From contig JACATO010000632.1 in NCBI GenBank assembly GCA_018389105.1, forward strand, positions 893,878 through 957,877: DNA of 64,000 nt, given 5' to 3'. The translations under genes and the position numbers were made by a program. The DNA comes from Nautilus pompilius. Taxonomy: Eukaryota; Mollusca; Cephalopoda; Nautilida; Nautilidae. Shown here one piece after another: positions 13,401 through 23,874 of this stretch (its first letter is position 1; each line of letters starts with the position of its first letter). The notes below the pieces were generated by a model. That model worked only from the letters and a program-made list of their open reading frames with translations, had not been told where the DNA came from and ran no database searches.

Positions 13401-16400
13401 TTTTTGCTTTAAATTTATTTGTAGATGGATTTAAGGAGAAAACAGTTTCACGTATTAATATCAGCAATCCATGAACTACAAGGAATTCTGGAAGGTATAG
13501 TATAGCACTTATGTCTAATTAATTCAGTTATTGTAAAGATTGTATTGTTGGGAGTGATTACAATATAGTGATCAAAACAGTTGTGGTGCAGTAAAAATAT
13601 AGGTAAGAAACATCAGTCAGTCTTTATTCGTTTGTAGTGCTGAGTTTTCAGAAACGTAAGCTTACTCAATTCTTGCTTATACATCAGTAGACTAGGCACG
13701 TGAAAATATTTGATGAAAATGAAAGTTTGACTTCTAAAAGAAGGAAAAGATCCATTCTGGCGAAAGGCTTTTTCTTGGGATAGAAGATGTTATTTTGCAC
13801 GAGAATAAGCATTAGCAGAGTGAAATGGAAGTGGTAATTATTCTTGCATCTGATTTAAAGAATTATCACCAAGGAAAAGTAATGCAGAATGTATATGCAG
13901 CAAATAGACAGAAATCGTATTCATATTTTGATTTCTTTAATAAGACTTTCTTTAAAAGGAAAAAGAAAAATTGGATCAGTGTTACTTCCCTAATAGCCTT
14001 GGCCAATAACTTAAATGATACTCATTACTTTTGCTTTTATGTTAGATGTAGTCTTTAATTTAAATACACAGCTGTTGTCAAACAATGAAATTTCTCTTCC
14101 CATTCTTATGATTTTAAAAATTTGTAAAACTAACACCAAATGCATAGGAAGTGGAAGTTTGAAAATGAATGTGGTATTTGCATCAAGCAGAATACTCAGG
14201 AATTTCCTGTTGTATTCTAGATGATTTCTGATCTTTCTGTTATATTCTGAAAACTGTCAGAATTTTTTGCTTTCAATCTGAACAATTCTGGAAATTTCTT
14301 AATGAGTTTTTCATATATAGAAATACCCATACATGCATCGGCATCTTTAGTTGATGTTAAAGGAATTTTTCAGCAAGAAATATAAACCCTGAATTGCGGG
14401 GGGGGGGGGGACAGACAGACGGACAATGTGTGTATATGTACAGTGCTGGACAAAAGAGTTGGGACACTTACTGTGAAATTGATATTTGAGCTCCCTCATT
14501 TTAACAAATGCATTTAAATACCCATCACATTGTTTATTATATGCACAAAACATGCCTTTACAATGTATAAAAGCAACACATGCTATATGTTTACCTATTC
14601 TCTGGAAAAAATATTTGAATCGGCAATGTCCAATTTGTACCGCGACAAAAGAGTTGGGACAGTGAGCAAAACCATAAATATTTTCAACATTCCAAATTAC
14701 AATCGAACTCAACTGACTAGTAGTGGGTGGCGTACCCGTGATTTTCAATCAATTCTCGACAATGATGGGGGCATGGATTCGACCAAACAAAGGCAGTCGG
14801 AATTGGCCATTTCCTGCCAGCTTTTCTCGACGACCTGCCAGAATTGGTCTTGATTAAGATTCTTGTGTTTGGCCACTTTGACCTTCATCTGCTTCCTGGC
14901 ATTTTCGATTGGGTTGAGATCAGGACTTTGGGGCGCCCTCGCATGACATCCATTCCTAGTTGGGTGGTGAGGGAAGTGACGACTCTGGCGGTGTGGATCA
15001 GGGCATTGTCGTGCTGGAAGATGGTGGTGACTGGCATGTTCTCGTTGATGTAGTCGACAACAACATCCCTTAGTAAATTGTAGTAGATCTGGGCGGTTGC
15101 TTTGCCCCTGATCAACTTGAGAGGGCCTGGTCCTGCCGCACTCATACACCCCCAGACCATCAACGATCCTCCTCCGGTCTGTACCGTCGGTCGGGTGCAC
15201 TTTATATTGTATTTTTCGCCATGGTAACCTCAAACATATACTCGGTCAGCACTGTGAATGTGCATGATCATCGTTTCGTCGGAAAAGAGAACTCTAGCCC
15301 ATTGAACTTTGGTCCAGTTCTTGTACGCTTTAGCCAGTGCTATGCGGATGCACCTGTTCTTATTGCTGATCAATGGCTTTTTCTGGGCGATTCATCCAAA
15401 GAGATTTCCCTCGCATAGACGACGTTGAATAGTGCGACTGGAGACATTCATTCCACTCAAAGAGGCTCGAATGGCCGTCGATGTCAGGAAACAATTGCCC
15501 CTGGATTTGTGACAAATGAGTTGATCCATTTTGTTGTCACATTTTCGCAGTCTTCCGATTCGCATTTTTTGGTTTCGTGTTTCCTGTCTCCTTGTACTGC
15601 TTCAGAATGCGGTTTACGGTGCTTGTCGGGCAATTGACTCGATCGGCTATCTCCCAACAAGACAGATTTTCTTGGTGGTGCTCAACTATCAAGTCTCTGA
15701 TTTGAGACAAAGTGGTCTTATCAGGCATGGTGCAAAAATGATCTTAAATGGTCTTAGATGACGTGATTCTATTCATTTGACCCTTTAAAAATGAATATAT
15801 TGAGGGGAATAAATGTATGCACACATTTTGTTCACTGTCCCAACTCTTTTGTTGTGGTACAAATTTGACTATTCTAATTCAAATATTTTTTCCAGACAAT
15901 AGATATACAGATGACATTCGTTGTTTTTACACATTGTAAAGGCAAGTTTTATACAACTTATGGACAATAGGATGGCTATCTGTATGCAAATGTAAAATCA
16001 AGAGAGCTCAAATATCAATTTCACAGCATGTGTCCCAACTCTTTTGTCCGGCACTGTATGTGTGTTGAAATGGGCCACTCACATTTAGAAATTGTTGAAA
16101 AACTTGATCTTCCAGCTAGAACTGGTGGAAAATTAGTGGAATGATTAAGGAAACTGGAGCATGCATCAACCATCAGCAAGGCAAGAATGGTTTTGTCAAG
16201 GCTTCAAGAGAAGGACAGGTTTGCCTCAAGTGGTGCATTGGCTAGAAAATTGGAGGAAAGTATTGCCAAGAAAATATCAGATAAATCTGCTAGAAGATAT
16301 TTGATGAGAATGGCAGTGCTAAGCTCATTTTAAAAACCTGGAGATTATAGGCTATTTTTAATAATCTGTTTATTGCTGTCTACTTCCCTTGTTCAACAGT

Positions 16401-16521
16401 ATATGGTGTGATAGCTAAATGACTGATTAGAGCAGCAAGGTTTGGAGAAAGTTTTGATTTTTTTCTTTTTACTGTTTCAGAAGATGAAAGGCAAGATGAA
16501 TCTGAAATGGATGTTAACTGA
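1488..16521 (+). CDS. THOC7: THO complex subunit 7 (THOC7), 3' six exons
   Basis: THOC7 is a coiled-coil subunit of the nuclear THO/TREX complex, which couples transcription to mRNA export and pairs with THOC5. Exons read from splice sites and continuous phase are 1488-1615, 7312-7398, 8161-8218, 11470-11536, 13425-13494 and 16481-16521 (TGA at 16519-16521). They give about 149 residues. Recalled human THOC7 matches in order: YQRML.TL.QCEF in the first exon, IAECK..LQQAKRIRKNRQ in the second, EYDALAKGIQIHPDRRET in the third, LDKELEKL in the fourth, LRRKQFHVLISAIHELQ in the fifth, and a short acidic tail ending in MDVN. The first exon starts with the last base of a split codon, so about 50 N-terminal residues (human protein about 204) are encoded upstream of the window. 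Introns 3 and 5 carry a hAT and a Tc1 transposon. All junctions are GT/AG. Confidence 0.95.
1616..7311 (+). other. THOC7 intron 1 of window (5.7 kb)
   Basis: A long AT-rich intron with very few CpGs. It contains short A/T runs, a CT/GT microsatellite near 3172-3225, and two tRNA-gene-like B-box fragments (about 1688-1705 on + and 2150-2190 on -) that may be SINE remnants but cannot be confirmed. No coding exon was found; open frames at 4925-5143, 5840-6163 and 6582-6785 have no recognisable similarity. Confidence 0.5.
8334..8341. repeat. hAT target-site duplication, left copy
   Basis: The 8-mer GTTTATGC abuts the left end of the hAT element and is repeated exactly at 10658-10665 after its right end. 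An 8-bp duplication is the hallmark of hAT insertion. Confidence 0.9.
8342..10657 (-). mobile_element. hAT DNA transposon (Charlie/ZBED-like), 2.3 kb
   Basis: The element is bounded by 16-bp terminal inverted repeats: CATTGGTGGCCAAACC on the left, and CAGGGGTGGCCAAACC when the right end is read on the - strand (14 of 16 match). Both ends are flanked by the same 8-bp duplication. The strand given is that of the transposase it carries. It lies in THOC7 intron 3, antisense to the host gene. Ends and duplication are intact, so the insertion boundary is certain. The transposase is broken, so the copy cannot move by itself, although its ends could still be recognised by a related enzyme. Confidence 0.92.
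8591..10466 (-). pseudogene. hAT transposase, frameshifted
   Basis: Read on the - strand, the probable start is the ATG at 10466 (MASSNCKKQKYKDEN). It is followed by a BED-type zinc finger (PVCLICN ... LKCHHETNH), an RNase H-like hAT core (SLALDKSTDI, ATDGAPTMVGK, CSVRWLS) and a C-terminal hATC dimerisation segment (RAILTNQQLTELIRTALTTY) ending near 8591. The pieces lie in different frames: breaks fall near 10415-10430, between 10061 and 10076, and near 9030, and there is a stop at 8821. The family resembles the domesticated vertebrate ZBED5/SCAND3/GTF2IRD2 proteins, but four interruptions argue for a dead transposon rather than a host gene. Confidence 0.88.
10658..10665. repeat. hAT target-site duplication, right copy
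   Basis: GTTTATGC directly follows the right inverted terminus ending CCACCCCTG and is identical to the copy at 8334-8341. Confidence 0.9.
14441..16056 (-). mobile_element. Tc1 family transposon with IR/DR ends, 1.6 kb
   Basis: The element is flanked by TA on both sides (14439-14440 and 16057-16058). Its ends are inverted: CAGTGCTGGACAAAAGAGTT on the left, and CAGTGCCGGACAAAAGAGTT for the right end read on -. The terminal repeats are about 230 bp, and each holds a second inner copy of the ACAAAAGAGTTGGGACA core (about 14643-14660 and 15837-15853). This is the IR/DR organisation known from Sleeping Beauty-type Tc1 elements. It lies in the last THOC7 intron, antisense to the gene. Inside it is rich in CpG, unlike the CpG-poor intron around it, which suggests a fairly recent arrival. 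Confidence 0.93.
14745..15728 (-). pseudogene. Tc1 transposase, broken
   Basis: The start is at 15728, reading MPDKTTLSQIRDLIVEHHQE. This begins a helix-turn-helix DNA-binding part (ENLSCWEIADRVNCPTSTVN) that stops at 15537. Further on in shifted frames come the first catalytic region (VLFSDE, about 15285), the second (FQHDNALIHTARV, about 15020) and the third (SPDLNPIEN, about 14915), matching a DD34E Tc1 catalytic triad. Motifs alternate between frames and stops occur between 15537 and 15233, so no intact enzyme is encoded. Family assignment is firm; activity is excluded as read. Confidence 0.88.
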
Positions 16522-16689
16522 TGCAGTTTCACTTTTGGGAACAAGGTGGATACTTTGTGCCATTATAGACTTTGAAAATTATTTTATTTTAATGACTTTA
16601 AAAATCTCTTCTTTTTTTTTAAAGAAAATTCATGAGCCTTGTAAAAGTTCCATGGCTGGACACTTGTTTGCATACAGAAGTATATTGTC

Positions 16690-16695
16690 AATAAA
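16690..16695 (+). terminator. THOC7 polyadenylation signal
   Basis: An AATAAA hexamer lies about 170 bases after the THOC7 stop codon and before the composition shift. No other canonical hexamer is closer to the stop. Confidence 0.6.
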
Positions 16696-16721
16696 CAAAG
16701 CAGAAGTACTCAAACTGTATT

Positions 16722-19700
16722 AGTATTTCGTTTAAGAATACTTTGTCTTTTCTGGCCATTTATTAAGTCTCTTGAATTAATTTGATAAATTTTAAAAATT
16801 TATTTCTATAGTGTCACACACAAAACAAAGCTGCTTGCTTTTTTTGCATATCTTTTTTTTCTGTGCTTTGAGAAAAATATAATTTTTTTAGAATGGAGAG
16901 AATTCAAATTATTTATTCTCGCGTCCTTCCTCAAAGGGGACGTTTGTAGTTTTGATGAGCTATAAAAATGTGATTCCAGTTCTGTATACTCTGAATATTT
17001 AGCTACCTGTCTATCTGCATATTTTCAAATTTCCATATTAATAAGATTTGAATTTGTTTTCTAATCAAGGTCAGGTTACAATAATTTTTTTTTTAATTAT
17101 TAACGTAAATGATGCATTTAGTTATTTAATTTAAAATATAGTCGTCCATTTCATAAAAAGCACCTGTAGTTTTCGCAGAGTGTAAAGGGGCATAGAAAAT
17201 TTGGTAAGGGGAGGTAACTCTAATTTTTTTTTTTTATTGATGCGAATTGTGTCGATGCAAGTTTTACAAAATAAAATAATCTTTATTAATTAAATTCAAT
17301 TAAACCGTCTTAATTGTAATTTGTTTAAAAAATAAATAAACTTATTATACTGAAGAATTCCTAATGTAGGCAATCTCCGTCAGGGAAATGAAAAGTAGAT
17401 TCTAAATATACTGTTTACTCCCTATAGATTTGTTTTACAATGTTTAGTGTGCAGTAGTGACTATTGTATATAGCAAAATGTCAACATAAAAAGGATTCTT
17501 ACAGTAAACGCATATAGCATTAGTCTATTATTTTGTTTTAGTACGTCACCTTGAAACTACTAATTGCTTTTATAATTTAAAAGTTTGGGGTTAAAGGGAG
17601 ATAATTCTTTAACGGCTTTGTTTTTGAAGATTATATAAATGAGGTCTGTTATGTTGGTGAAACTGGTCTGGGCGTACAAGAGCAACAAAAATTTATTGTA
17701 TATATATTTCTAGTTAGAACTAAATAAGTTCTGCGAAAAACGAGGAGGGTGATATGCTGCTAGATTAAGCGTACAAATATGTATGTGATTTCGCTACCGT
17801 CTTTTGTGAAGCCTTGATGGAGCCGAAACCCATCCTTCCATGTTTCTGGCATTGACGGCCGTGGTTCCTGATGTCGCCTGTCCTGATTGGGCCGAGAACC
17901 TACCAGTGAAAGATAACAGAAGCTATCTCCCTTGTACCTTGATTCACGAGAGAAATGGGAAGTTATTCTTGAAATACCAAATCATCTTAATGCAACTTTT
18001 CGGGGATATTTTGCCTCAATGTCCTCCTATGGTTAACTTTTCTCTCACAGCGAGCGGTTAGTTCCGAGCCTGCAGTACATAGTCCGACAGGTGGTCCGCA
18101 TTCTGGTCGGCCTACGTGTTGAAGAAAGAAGCCCAAACAGGACAGTGCACCTGATACACTCATCATCTCCGGAACTGAGCGACCTCCGATGCTCTTGTAC
18201 AACTCATTTCTCCCACTTAATCTGCGTACATATTTCTACGCGAACCATCCGCATACTGCTTAAGTCAATTTAAAAATAGCTGGGTGTCACTTAACAAAAT
18301 AGGGCGGCTCAGACCATCGGAAAGATGCGGATTGCCGTGGCACTAACAAGGCACCGACAGGCTGGCCAGTTCATAGAGAAACGTTTTCAGGTCGCGTTGT
18401 CGTGTCATCCTTATCAGAGGAAATGGTTTTTCAGACTCACCATAGAATTTCGACACAGTTGGCAAACAGCGGGATGCGGCCCAGAATACCCCGACCTGTC
18501 GACAGGCGAGCATTGCAGTTGCAGGAGGTTGGACCGTTGGCATTATGGACGGGGTAGGCTCTGAAGACGGCCTGGGGGGGACCATTTTCTTAACTGTCCG
18601 CCCATTATCCGGCATGATAATTGTGGATATAGGAATGGGATCATTACGCTTGTTAGTTGCCTCTCTGGCTCCTTTTTTTAATGACATGATCATCCTTGAG
18701 GCGTGTTTGTAGTCTGCCCCTCCCCAACCAAGTCTTTTGATCAGTTAAGTGGCTGTGGTCCAAGAATGATGCAATTCCCCACAACGACAGCTTTATCGTC
18801 TGATTTGGTCGATGCCAAGACGTGTACAAGTTTGTGTTGGAGCTAATGGGGGGTCACACGTTGCTGAGGTCTTACCTGCCAATCTCAAGTTATCTGTGAT
18901 CCTTTTTGCCTGAACTTAACTGCCACCAACATTTTTAATGGAGAGACGAACAACCCGGCATTCGAACACACAGGAGCCGCTTGTTGTGTGGGGTAGTTAA
19001 ATACAGTGATCGAAATTTAACACAATTTACTCCTGAGACGAACCGCGTATACATGAAGTTCTAGAACTGAGTCTGTCTGCCTCTGCATCTCGTACATATA
19101 CAGTTTAAAGCAGGTGTGTAAAGGATACTTCAGTATTCCGATTTAATATCAGACGCTAAATTCTTGTATAAACATTTTACTGCTCCGCCATATCCTATCA
19201 AACAAATATTTCCGTCTGTTTGGATATGGAGCTGTATATTTTCGTTGTTTTCGGGTTTGGGAAGGAGGCAGAATTAGAAACGCATCTCCGCCGCCACACC
19301 TCTGTACACTCACGGTAATCTAAGCGGCCGACAGAAGCCCAGCTCCTACAAAAACCCGGGGTCATCTCAGTAATGAAGTCGTCGTCGAGGCGGGACATGT
19401 TTTCTGAGATCACCGTGCGGCGTATACACTTATTCGGTAAGGTTGTCTTAATATTGACAGTGCGGCGAACGCTCCTCCTCCCACCTCCCTCATTGGTGTA
19501 GGCTTGCAGTGTTTGCCCAGCCTTCACACCAATGTTTGTCTTAAAGTATGAGTAAGAATCTCGTTGGCGACAAGGAATTTACTTCTTACACCGCCGGCAG
19601 AGATCGGCGAGTTTATGTGAACTTACCTCACCATTAATAACACAAACAGACAGAAGAAGAAAGAGGGGCTAAAAGTATAGAATCTGTGTGAAATACGCCC

Positions 19701-22570
19701 GGAAAAACTATAAAAAACAAGTTTAAGTTACGTCATCTTTGTTTTCCTTACCACGAATAACAATACACTATCAATGCAAATAATTACAGAACTAAAAGAG
19801 AAGGGGGAAATTGGTATATTACAAGTTAGTTTCTTTTATGCTGTCCTGCTTGAGTAAGGGAGCGAGCGAGGCAGGCAGTTATGCACATTTAAAAGAAATA
19901 TAACGTAATTTTGAAGGTTCTTGTGTCAGCTATAACGGCTCCCTGCCACCAGTGAGCTAAATCTATCTATATTCACGGGTGAAATACCATGTAACAACTA
20001 CTTAAAATGAACTAACAGTTTCCACGAAACTAAGCAAAGATACCTTGATCTTGTTTAACGGCCGTCCAGTTCTGATGTAAATCTCGGAAGCTGTCAGTTT
20101 TGTGAAAGATCGGACCTTGAAATAAATTTTGTCTTAATTTTACTGTACACGTATTTAATGAACACGTGTGTCTCTGTGTGTGTGTGTCTTTCAAACAAAT
20201 TTTCTATGCATTTGGCGTCAACTTGTAACATTTTAGTCTACTATCGTCAAGTAGAAATAAAGCACCTTTACACTGTAAGGACGGAGATGCCATTTTGGTT
20301 AGAATTCTAATTGTCAGTTATTTATTACTTTTATCGGTTAATTTCGTGCATCAAAATTGAGAAGATCGGATCCTCACGAGTTTATGATCACATTGGCCCG
20401 TGCCAACAGTAAGCAACTCCTTTATATTCTTTGTAATTAATTTTACATTTACTTTTAAAACAGTTAATCAGAAAACTATTACTTTTTTATACCATAATCC
20501 ATGGCCATTGACTCGCCGCCTCATTACGTCAGCCTTGCACACAAATGCTTTAAAAATCGTTCTGCAGATGGATAATTGACCCCTTAAAAACATTTTTGCT
20601 GCGCGTTTTCGCTTCTTTTAGGTTTTTATATCTAACATACATATATTCAAGCGAAGCGCTTCGCAGTAAGTGGTGACTTTTTCGGACCCAGCACCTCTCG
20701 GGTCCAAGATCAGCTCGAGCCACTGATAATCAGAGAATCCATGGAGATGGAGGGTTTAAGTGACACAGAAAAACAAACGAGCAAAAGTCCCAGCTTTGAT
20801 GACAAAAGATGTAAGCGGCTGTCTAATCTACTTAATCCGAGTTTTATTCTCCGGGATGTTCAGCATTAATATTCATCTCACTGGGGCTTAAGGTAGTAGC
20901 CACGCCGCACGTTAACGGACTTATCTCCCCTACGGAAGCTGTCGGGAACAGTGCTCGCCCTTGTGGAAGGCTGGTCACTGCAAGCGATGCCGTTCATAAT
21001 GGCTGCCACAAACTACGTTATAATCGTATAATTACAGACATTGGTTATTTGTGAGAATTAATCGCATATTTTCGGAATGGATTTACTGTTTCCAGATATT
21101 AGGCATTTGAAATACGCCAAACAATTAAAATATTATACCTGCGTTGTTTGAATTTCAAATGTCTAAGAGAAGACCTAAAAGAGAGTTTCTGTATAGCTTG
21201 TGGCTTTGAGCCTGCGTAAACCATCTACAATTATCAGGCGTCATAATTACCGATTAGCTAATATTTCTAATCAACAGTAATTGTGTTAATTCGAAAATGC
21301 TATTCATGTCCATTTGTCTTCCCTGTGGGATCCTTGCATAAGGCGTTATCGTTTCCTGAATCCTTGTAACTCATGGACACCAACAAGAAAAATGGCAGAT
21401 TTTGTTCATTTTCGTGTTATTGCGCAGAGAGATGCTTCGTCGTTAAGCTCCGTCAGTGTAAAAAAGACACGCCATTAAATTCGACATTTAGTAAGTGCCA
21501 AATAAAGATTCGCAAGATATTCTTCAGCAAAGCGGCTCTGCGCTAATCTCCCATTGAGAAGGAAGATCGGAACTCCGGGGGTTAGAACGGAAGTTTCTCT
21601 TTACTGGCAAAGGCATGATTATCTGTCTGATCAAAGACGAGGTTTTCTCTAGTTAATTCCTAAGCAGCATGCTGCTAGAGAGTTTAGTATCCGGGCATTT
21701 ACACTGTAGTAATAGTATCTACATTACTTCAGAAAAAGAGAATGAAATCTATAGAACGAAAGGTAATTCGCTTGGTTATGATGCCCATAATAATTAAAGG
21801 CTTTGTGAGGATTAATCGATAAGCCAGCGTTCTCCATTGTCAGGTGAAATGAAAGTCATGCAACTGCTGTGTGTGTGTGTGAGAGAGAGAGAGAGAACTA
21901 TTTGTAAGGGAGACAATCCGTTTCCTTATTATTACAAAGGGAGGAAATCCATTTTAATATAGTGATTTTAATAAATTTTTATAACTTAGTTGGTATTGTA
22001 TAATATTAGTTTGGCTATTAAATGGAAATTTAAAAATTGTTTTATTCTTGTTTAAAATTCAAAGCAATGTGGTGTCCCTAACCATGGAATGATAAGTTCA
22101 AGCGGTTTGCTTACGGTATTCGTAATCAGTTGAAACGGACCAATTTATTTGCTTAGCACGTTCACTACTATTAGAAGAAGAAAGCTATTTCTTTTTCTTT
22201 TTGCTTACGTTCCTGACATCCGCAACAAGGGAGATAATTGCTATGCTTGGCATGTGCATGACCTTTCTTCACCTTTCGCGATTATCGTGATCATCATCTA
22301 GCACTGTAAAAGCGCCCGGTGAAGTTGCTCAATACTGTCAATAATACCGTGTTTGTCATTCCTGTGTTTCGTTGGGCGTTCGTACTTTCGTTTTCAGCGG
22401 GAAATGTAAAATCCTCAGTCGAATACTGTTTAGCTATGGGAGGAAATCGGAGTACGCAGAAGAAGCGCACACCGGCAAAACAAGAAATCACGACGTACGA
22501 TGTTCACCGAACCAAGTCGGCTCCTACGAAGCTAGAACTCGGGCCTCAGCCGCCTTGAGAACAAATAAAT
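16722..22570. other. Intergenic region after THOC7
   Basis: No confident gene. The first about 900 bases keep the AT-rich, CpG-poor character of THOC7. From about 17.8 kb onward CpG becomes frequent. Several copies of the motif AAGGGAGATAAY occur (17593, 17929 reversed, 20921 reversed, 22227). A short TG/AG microsatellite lies at 21870-21896. The open frames at 18343-18693 and 19198-19527 on the - strand have no recognisable domain. Confidence 0.5.
20640..20813 (+). other. Possible isolated coding exon
   Basis: A frame open from about 20640 runs through ATG at 20740 and 20746 and ends at a good donor, GAT|GTAAGC. It encodes an acidic, Ser/Thr-rich segment around EGLSDTEKQTSKSPSFDDKR. Composition looks protein-like and the region is CpG-rich, as a 5' exon would be. 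No downstream exon in the matching phase was identified and the family is not recognised, so this remains a candidate only. Confidence 0.25.
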
Positions 22571-22873
22571 TTTATTTGGATTTTATAAAAACAGCACAAG
22601 TGTATCCAGTACCATTTACTTGCAATGGCCGTCGATGGTTCGTGTTAAAAAAGAAAACCTTAAAAATTATTGTTGTCTTTTCGTACATATAATAAAAACG
22701 ATACATTCGATAATAGTAATGTTACTGAGTGTAATATTTAAAAAAATATTATTAGTTTAATGTTTTTATAAAACCTTTTTAAGATAACTAGCTTGAGCGC
22801 TCAAAAAAACAGGTAGATACGTGCGCCCAGTATGAAATTATCGAAAGTTCAGTGTTTGTCTTCATTTCTAACT

Positions 22874-23604
22874 TCAGCAGAGAATCTGGCTGTGTTTTCG
22901 CTTTCTCCTCTTTTTCTTCAAGAGAATCATAGTTTCCTCCAGCCTGTTACGTGTCTGAACAAGAAGAACTTCCATCCTCAGGTCCTGCGACTTCCTTTCT
23001 TCGATGAGCTGGATTTTACTTCTGAGGTATCGCAAGAATTCTTTAGTCAGTTGAAGCTCTGATTTCCAGAGAACGTACTCGAAGTTCTCGCTAAATGAAT
23101 TTAACTGAAGAAAAGACAAACAGACGAACGGATGAATAGATGACGAAACAAAGAAGTGGGGATTGTAATAAAATGTATACTGCATCGATAACGACAAAAC
23201 AAAATGTCCGCCAGACGTGTGTAAACAAAGCAAATACCGATTATCTCTCTTTGCTCGTATTCTTTTTTTGGAGGGTAGCCATTTAAAAAAAAACTGTTTG
23301 TTCAAAGACAATAGCATATGTTTCTTAATAAAAAACAAAATTTCTATGTTTTTATTAAGCAAGTTATCTTAATAAATGCATCCGGATAATAGTAGTCACA
23401 CAAAAGACGCTATTATCGAAGAAAGTACGAAGATTATCTAACTGATCGTCTATGTTTCACTTTCTGCCCATCACACGCTTCACTGAATTTAATTCTGATG
23501 CTAACGGGTAAACCGCATTCTTTCGTCGTTATACTACTACATAATCCCAAACTTCTTACCATCTTTAATCCCAGCCTGCAGTGTGACTCCCCGTCGGAAC
23601 TCAT
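22874..23604 (-). CDS. Small basic coiled-coil-like protein, two exons
   Basis: On the - strand, exon 1 is 23604 down to 23560 (ATG to donor ATG|GTAAGAAG) and exon 2 is 23104 down to 22874 (acceptor TTTTCTTCAG|TTA, stop TGA). Both borders are phase 0. The product is 91 residues: a 15-residue leader (MSSDGESHCRLGLKM), then a charged helical stretch with leucines at coiled-coil-like spacing (KEFLRYLRSKIQLIEERK, RNRLEETMILL), then a basic tail KKKRRKRK that could be a nuclear localisation signal. An in-frame stop lies 18 bases before the ATG. About 180 bases upstream is a cluster of CRE, CCAAT and ETS-like sites in the right orientation. I do not recognise the family. The alternative is a chance open frame, but two strong splice sites in matching phase argue against it. 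Confidence 0.5.
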
Positions 23605-23660
23605 CGGTCCAGAAGGCTTTCCTCATTCACAGCTGATTTAGTTTTATCCCTGTCACTCTC

Positions 23661-23695
23661 TTGCAGTTACGAAGAGATAAAGACGATGCCACCGA
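23661..23695 (+). repeat. 35-bp dispersed repeat, copy 1
   Basis: Beginning TTGCAGTTACGAAGAGATAA and ending GCCACCGA, this segment recurs at 26733-26767 with one difference in 35 bases (GATGCC against GACGCC). It may be the conserved core of an unidentified interspersed repeat. Confidence 0.6.
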
Positions 23696-23777
23696 CAGTC
23701 AGCAGCCCCCTAATTATCTATCTAATGAATTCATATCAGAGAATCAACAGAAATCCTCAACCGTTTGACGTTTCACA

Positions 23778-23874
23778 ATATTTAAACCGTACGTCATCAT
23801 GGCATAATTGTGACGTCATGACAGCGCGGAGATGAACTCGGAAGAACAACGGCTAGCGCCATTGGCGGAAGTGT
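23778..23874 (-). promoter_or_regulatory. Putative promoter of the small - strand gene
   Basis: Read on the - strand toward 23604 are an ETS-like CACTTCCGCC (23874-23865), a CCAAT pentamer (23865-23861), a full palindromic CRE TGACGTCA (23818-23811), a half CRE TGACGTA (23796-23790) and a TATA-like TTTAAATAT (about 23786-23778). Their order and 170-270 base distance from the ATG are typical of a broadly used animal promoter. The assignment rests on motif order only. Confidence 0.45.

Noticed and set aside
16059-16340. Open, codon-like stretch next to the Tc1 element
   Set aside because: Interrupted frames and no recognisable family; probably intron.
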